This document shows positions 22,592 to 26,519 of a stretch of DNA of 26,519 bases, one piece after another. The notes beneath the pieces were generated by a model. It made no database searches. It was not told where the DNA came from and saw only the letters and a list, made by a program, of their open reading frames with translations. Origin of the DNA: DATAMF01 sp964472565 (GTDB lineage Bacteria > Chloroflexota > Anaerolineae > Aggregatilineales > Aggregatilineaceae); NCBI GenBank assembly GCA_964472565.1, contig CAYYNB010000077.1, positions 1 to 26,519 of the forward strand. Direction: 5' to 3'. A program made the position numbers and the translations under genes. Positions within the stretch are counted from its first letter, which is position 1; each line of letters opens with the position of its first letter.

Positions 22592-22951
22592 ATGAACATT
22601 ATCTACGTCGAAGATGATCCCACCAATATTTTGCTTTTGGAGCGGGTCACGAATTCAACCGGCGATGCATTGATGACGTTTAATGATGCAGAAAGTGCTT
22701 TGCAGAGTGAGGACATCTGGAATGCTGATCTGTTTCTGGTCGATATTCATCTGCCCGGTAGATTGAACGGTCTGGATATGACCGAACTGCTGCGAAAGCA
22801 TGGGGTGGATGTTCCTATTGTAATGATTACGGCCTATGATCTGCCTGATTATATTGCCCGCTGCCGCGCGATTGGGGGCGATATGTATCTGGTCAAACCT
22901 GTGAGTGTGCCTGAACTGGTTGAAGTTCTGAACGATTATCGTGGTGAATAA
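22592..22951 (+). CDS. Single-domain response regulator (CheY-like receiver)
   Basis: A 119-residue receiver domain with no output domain. The acidic pocket is D8 and D9 (YVEDDP), the phospho-acceptor is D51 (FLVDIHLPG), and the switch residues are T80 (VMITAYD) and K102 (YLVKPVS), all present, so it should be phosphorylated by a histidine kinase. Without a DNA-binding part it would act through protein contacts, as in phosphorelays or chemotaxis. No kinase gene is adjacent. It is divergent from the ROK gene with about 180 bases between them, and convergent with the PFOR gene. The GGAG sequence before the ATG supports the start. Confidence 0.92.
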   Translation: MNIIYVEDDPTNILLLERVTNSTGDALMTFNDAESALQSEDIWNADLFLVDIHLPGRLNGLDMTELLRKHGVDVPIVMITAYDLPDYIARCRAIGGDMYLVKPVSVPELVEVLNDYRGE

Positions 22952-22952
22952 G

Positions 22953-23046
22953 GCTGCGCCAATATTTTCTTTACCCCATCCCCCCTTGCCCCTTCCCTGA
23001 GGGAAGGGGAGGCAAACCCACAGCATGTGGGAATTATTTTCTTGGA
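22953..23046. repeat. Intergenic palindromic repeat, copy 1
   Basis: Modules in order: GCTGCG, then TTTTCTTTACCCC (22965-22977), an 11-base insert, a palindrome with 10-bp arms CCCCTTCCCT/AGGGAAGGGG (22989-23009), GGCAAACC (23011-23018), a small hairpin CCCACA-GCA-TGTGGG (23017-23031) and TTTTCTTGGA (to 23046). The same modules recur in direct orientation at 23149-23221. Confidence 0.75.
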
Positions 23047-23091
23047 TCGGCCTAAAACTTTTGCCCTTCGCCGACAAAAACCCTTAAAAGT

Positions 23092-23125
23092 AAAAACGCC
23101 CCGGTGAACTAACCGAGGCGTTTTT
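23092..23125. terminator. Bidirectional terminator between response regulator and PFOR genes
   Basis: Arms AAAAACGCCCCGGT (23092-23105) and ACCGAGGCGTTTTT (23112-23125) pair with one mismatch around a 6-nt loop. The A-run on the left and T-run on the right give U-tracts on both strands, so it can end both convergent transcripts. Confidence 0.88.
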
Positions 23126-23148
23126 GATTACACCGATCAGCGACTTAA

Positions 23149-23221
23149 GCTGCGTCGCCATTCTTTTCTTTACCCCTTCCCTGAGGGAAGGGGTGGCAAA
23201 CCGGATGAAGGGTTTCTTGGA
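23149..23221. repeat. Intergenic palindromic repeat, copy 2
   Basis: This carries the same modules as copy 1: GCTGCG (23149), TTTTCTTTACCCC (23164-23176), the 10-bp-arm palindrome (23173-23193), GGCAAACC (23195-23202) and TTTCTTGGA (to 23221). It lacks the 11-base insert of copy 1. It ends 6 bases before the end of the PFOR gene. Confidence 0.75.
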
Positions 23222-23227
23222 ATGATC

Positions 23228-26200
23228 TTACAGATCCAGCGCGGCCCACTGTTCGTAGAGTTTCCAGCGCCCGATCAAGTCTTCCTTCAACATGGTAGCT
23301 AACTCTGCGGCGCGAGCCGGATCAGCCTGACGCAGAACGCGGAAGCGAACCTGCTTGTACATGAAGTCTTCCACGTTGCCCGTCGGAGTTTTCGAGTCCA
23401 GGGAGAGTGGATTCTTGCCCGCTTTGACATTATCGGGATTGTAGCGGTACAGCGGCCAGAAGCCGGTTTCAACCGCTTCTTTCTGGATGGCGTTCCCCTG
23501 GCGCATGTCGATGCCATGATTGATGCAGTGCGCGTAGGCAATGATCAGGGATGGGCCGTCGTAAGCTTCGGCTTCGGCAAACGCCTTGACCGCCTGGTTC
23601 ATATTTGCACCCATTGAAACCTGGGCGACATAGATATTGCCGTAGGTCATGGCGATCATGCCCAGGTCTTTCTTGGGCATATTCTTGCCCGCCGCCGCAA
23701 ACTTCGCTACAGAAGCGCGCGGGGTCGCCTTAGACATCTGACCGCCGGTGTTCGAGTACATCCCCGTGTCGAGCAGCAGGACGTTGACATTGCGGCCCGA
23801 CGCAAGGACGTGGTCCAAACCGCCGTAACCGATGTCGTAGCCCCAGCCATCACCACCGAAGATCCAGACGGACTTCTTGACGAGGTAATCGGCCACACTA
23901 TGAAGCTGCTGGGCAAATTCGGAGCCTTCGGCTTCAAGCAGCGCCTTCAGTTCAACAATACGGGCGCGCTGCGCTTCGATGCCTTCCTGAGTGCTCTGGT
24001 CCGCATCGCGGATGGCTACCAGCAGATCAACATTCTGAGTCGCGCTGCTGATCAGTTGTTCAACCAGTTCGCTGGCATAGCCTGACAGTTTCTCAACTGT
24101 GAGGCGCATGCCCATACCGAATTCTGCGGCATCTTCGAACAGCGAGTTCGACCAGGCCGGACCACGCCCATCGGCCCGTGTGGTGTAGGGAGTGGTGGGC
24201 AAGTTACCGCCATAAATGGACGAGCAGCCCGTGGCATTGGCGATGAGCGCACGGTCACCAAAGAGCTGGGACATGAGCTTGATATAGGGTGTTTCACCGC
24301 AGCCTGTGCAGGCACCAGAGAATTCGAACATCGGGCGCAGAAGCTGCGAACCCTTCACTGTAAAGCGGTTGAACAGCGCCGCGTCGGTGTCGGGGATGGT
24401 CAGGAAGTATTCCCAACCGTTATTTTCCTGGGCGCGCAGATCGTCGGTGAGCGGAACCATGTTGACGGCTTTACGCTCGGTCTTCTGACCGCTGGCATCC
24501 TTGGCATAAGACGGGCACGCTTCGACGCACAGACCGCAGCCGGTGCAGTCCAGCGGGGACACCTGGATGGTGTATTTCATGCCCTTCCATTCCTTACCCT
24601 TGGCTTCCATCGATTTGAAACCGGCGGGCGAGCTACCATTGGCGTATTGGGCATCGTAGACCTTCATACGGATGGTAGCGTGCGGGCATACAAAGGCGCA
24701 TTGGTTGCACTGGATGCAGGCTTCCGGTTCCCAGACAGGAATTTCGGTCGCAATGTTGCGCTTTTCGTACTGGGTGGTGCCAACGGGGAAGGTGCCATCG
24801 GCGGGCATCTTCGAAACGGGTACCATATCACCGCGTCCCGCGATAATTTCGGCTGTAACGCTCTGAACGAATTCAGGTGCGTGGGCAGGCATGGGACGCC
24901 CGATGTGGATCGAGCTGTTGATGGCTGCCGGAATGGTCACACGCTCGATTTTTTCAACGGCAATGTTGGCCGCCTTGATATTCATCTCAACGACTTTGCC
25001 ACCCTTTTTGCCGTAGGTGTCTTCCACAGCGTGGGTGATCATTTCCATAGCCTGCTCTTCGGGCAGCACACCGGAAATTTTGAAGAAGGCGGCCTGCATG
25101 ATGATGTTGATGCGGCCACCCAGACCGACGCCCTTGGCGATAGCATTTCCGTCGATGACGTAGAACTTGGCATTCTTCTCGATAAGGGCCTTCTGCACTT
25201 CAGCAGGCAGGTGTTCCCAGACTTCGCTGGGCGCGTAGGGGCTGTTCAGCAGGAACACACCACCATTTTCCAGGTGATCGAGCATCGGATATTGTTCGAG
25301 GAAGGCGAAGTTATGGCACGCCACGAAACCCGCTTTTTCGATCAAGTAGGTGCTGCGGATCGGATTCTTGCTGAAGCGGAGGTGCGATGTCGTCATCGTA
25401 CCGGATTTCTTGGAGTCGTAATAGAAGTAGCCCTGCGCGTAATTATCGGTGGCTTTACCAATAATCTTGATGGAGTTTTTGTTCGCGCCAACCGTACCAT
25501 CGGCACCGAGGCCGTAGAACAACGCACGGTGAACACCGGGTTCTTCCGCGCTGAAGTCGTTGTCCCAGTCAAGGTTGCTGTTGGTTACGTCTTCAATGAT
25601 ACCCGCGGTAAAGTGATTCTTCGGCTTGGCGGCTTTGAGATTGTCAAACACCGATTTCGCCATGCCCGCATTAAATTCCTTCGAACCAAGGCCATAACGC
25701 CCACCGACGATCAGCGGAATCTGGCTGATGGTGCCTTCCGACATGGCTTCATTGTAGGCGGTGATCACATCCTGATAGAGGGGTTCGCCAGCGGAACCGG
25801 GTTCCTTGGTGCGGTCAAGGACAGCAATCCGCTTGACGGATTTAGGCAGCGCGGCCACAAACGCCGAGCAGTCGAACGGGCGATAGAGGTGAACTTTGAG
25901 CACACCCACTTTTTCGCCGCGCTGGTTCAGGTAATTCGCCACTTCATGCAGCGCTTCACCACCGGAACCGATCACAACGACGACGCGATCTGCATCGGGC
26001 GCACCGACATAATCAAACAGGTGATACTGACGGCCCACAATGCTCGCCAGACGGTCCATGCACTTCTGGACAATTCCAGGAGTTACCTCATAGTACGGAT
26101 TCACCGTTTCGCGGCCCTGGAAGTACACATCAGGGTTCTGAGCGGTACCGCGCATAATGGGGCGATCGGGCGACATACCGCGCAGACGATGTTCGAGGAC

Positions 26201-26519
26201 ATACTTATCGTCGATCATCTGGCGCATATCGTCTTTGGTGATCTCTTCCACTTTCTGGACTTCGTGCGAAGTACGGAAGCCGTCGAAGAAGTGCAGGAAG
26301 GGCACGCGGGATTCGAGCGTGGCCGCATGGGCCACCAGGGCCATGTCCATGACTTCCTGGATATTGCCCGAAGCCAACAGCGCAAAACCAGTTGAACGAA
26401 CCGCATTAATGTCGGAGTGGTCGCCAAAAATCGACAGCGCCTGAGTTGCCAGTGAACGAGCCGACACATGGAAGACCGTCGAGGTCAATTCGCCGGCGAT
26501 CTTGAACATGTTGGGGATC
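23228..26519 (-). CDS. nifJ: Pyruvate:ferredoxin (flavodoxin) oxidoreductase, N-terminus cut by the window edge
   Basis: About 1,096 residues are visible of an expected ~1,170-1,200. The frame stays open past the methionine at 26509 (IPNMFKIAGEL), which is an internal residue of the family, so roughly 100 N-terminal residues lie outside. The enzyme oxidises pyruvate with CoA to acetyl-CoA and CO2, and reduces ferredoxin. Two ferredoxin-type 4Fe-4S sites are seen, CIQCNQCAFVCPH (about nt 24690-24728) and CTGCGLCVEACP (about nt 24515-24550). The proximal cluster ligands are in CTGCGETPY, GCSSIYG and AHCINHG. The thiamine diphosphate site is GDGWGYDIGYGG to YSNTGGQ (about nt 23735-23860). All domains are fused in one chain, as in NifJ and Desulfovibrio PFOR. 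A bidirectional terminator lies downstream. Confidence 0.96.
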   Translation of the reverse strand, partial: IPNMFKIAGELTSTVFHVSARSLATQALSIFGDHSDINAVRSTGFALLASGNIQEVMDMALVAHAATLESRVPFLHFFDGFRTSHEVQKVEEITKDDMRQMIDDKYVLEHRLRGMSPDRPIMRGTAQNPDVYFQGRETVNPYYEVTPGIVQKCMDRLASIVGRQYHLFDYVGAPDADRVVVVIGSGGEALHEVANYLNQRGEKVGVLKVHLYRPFDCSAFVAALPKSVKRIAVLDRTKEPGSAGEPLYQDVITAYNEAMSEGTISQIPLIVGGRYGLGSKEFNAGMAKSVFDNLKAAKPKNHFTAGIIEDVTNSNLDWDNDFSAEEPGVHRALFYGLGADGTVGANKNSIKIIGKATDNYAQGYFYYDSKKSGTMTTSHLRFSKNPIRSTYLIEKAGFVACHNFAFLEQYPMLDHLENGGVFLLNSPYAPSEVWEHLPAEVQKALIEKNAKFYVIDGNAIAKGVGLGGRINIIMQAAFFKISGVLPEEQAMEMITHAVEDTYGKKGGKVVEMNIKAANIAVEKIERVTIPAAINSSIHIGRPMPAHAPEFVQSVTAEIIAGRGDMVPVSKMPADGTFPVGTTQYEKRNIATEIPVWEPEACIQCNQCAFVCPHATIRMKVYDAQYANGSSPAGFKSMEAKGKEWKGMKYTIQVSPLDCTGCGLCVEACPSYAKDASGQKTERKAVNMVPLTDDLRAQENNGWEYFLTIPDTDAALFNRFTVKGSQLLRPMFEFSGACTGCGETPYIKLMSQLFGDRALIANATGCSSIYGGNLPTTPYTTRADGRGPAWSNSLFEDAAEFGMGMRLTVEKLSGYASELVEQLISSATQNVDLLVAIRDADQSTQEGIEAQRARIVELKALLEAEGSEFAQQLHSVADYLVKKSVWIFGGDGWGYDIGYGGLDHVLASGRNVNVLLLDTGMYSNTGGQMSKATPRASVAKFAAAGKNMPKKDLGMIAMTYGNIYVAQVSMGANMNQAVKAFAEAEAYDGPSLIIAYAHCINHGIDMRQGNAIQKEAVETGFWPLYRYNPDNVKAGKNPLSLDSKTPTGNVEDFMYKQVRFRVLRQADPARAAELATMLKEDLIGRWKLYEQWAALDL

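Noticed and set aside
24647..26395. A 582-codon open frame on the plus strand, antisense to the PFOR gene
   Set aside because: It is the mirror of a highly biased coding frame; the PFOR frame has unmistakable iron-sulfur and thiamine motifs, while the antisense product shows no recognisable domain and no ribosome-binding site.
26507..26509. ATG as start of the PFOR gene
   Set aside because: IPNMFKIAGEL is an internal PFOR stretch and the frame stays open to the window edge, so the real start is outside.

Overview
The window looks like a draft or metagenome-derived chromosome fragment from a bacterium of the Chloroflexota, probably Anaerolineae-like. This is an inference from gene content, not a phylogenetic test: a PD40 propeller protein, a SARP/NB-ARC/TPR regulator, a one-protein pyruvate:ferredoxin oxidoreductase, ABC sugar uptake with cytoplasmic glycosidases, and a stand-alone ParB-like protein. 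Genes are tightly packed, many overlap by 4 bases (ATGA or GTGA), and intergenic regions hold clear hairpin terminators. Both ends of the window cut through genes, and a 100-N assembly gap interrupts one gene at 9338-9437. No rRNA, tRNA, CRISPR array, transposase or integrase was seen.

Region 1 (1-2150) holds the 3' part of a seven-blade TolB-like propeller protein and a convergent VanZ-family membrane protein, separated by a perfect 14-bp terminator hairpin. Region 2 (2158-8212) is the most coherent system. A specialised NusG paralogue is followed by a strong intrinsic terminator, and then by pseB, pseC, pseF, a fused pseG-pseH and pseI. Together the five genes encode all six enzymes from UDP-GlcNAc to CMP-pseudaminic acid. 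The terminator ends about 20 bp before pseB, leaving no room for another promoter, so the layout suggests that the NusG paralogue carries RNA polymerase through the terminator into its own sugar operon. No glycosyltransferase, flippase or flagellin gene is visible, so the acceptor of the sugar is unknown.

Region 3 (8221-12226) holds a large AfsR-like regulator (winged helix, BTAD, NB-ARC ATPase, TPR) on the minus strand, broken by the gap, and a divergent small ParB/Srx-fold protein. Their shared upstream region carries heptamer-like direct repeats beside an extended -10 promoter. Region 4 (12324-22480) is a minus-strand sugar-use locus. It runs from a ROK repressor through two ABC permeases, a solute-binding protein, a GH15 enzyme and a GH31 enzyme to a nucleotidyltransferase-fold protein; a GlsB/YeaQ membrane protein and a GH88 hydrolase follow. 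Import of an alpha-glucan-type oligosaccharide and its cleavage in the cytoplasm is the likely job. Two palindromes sharing TTCATTGA upstream and downstream of the ROK gene are candidate operators. The importer ATPase is not in the window.

Region 5 (22547-26519) has a single-domain response regulator, a bidirectional terminator set between two copies of an intergenic palindromic repeat, and most of a pyruvate:ferredoxin oxidoreductase that runs off the right edge.
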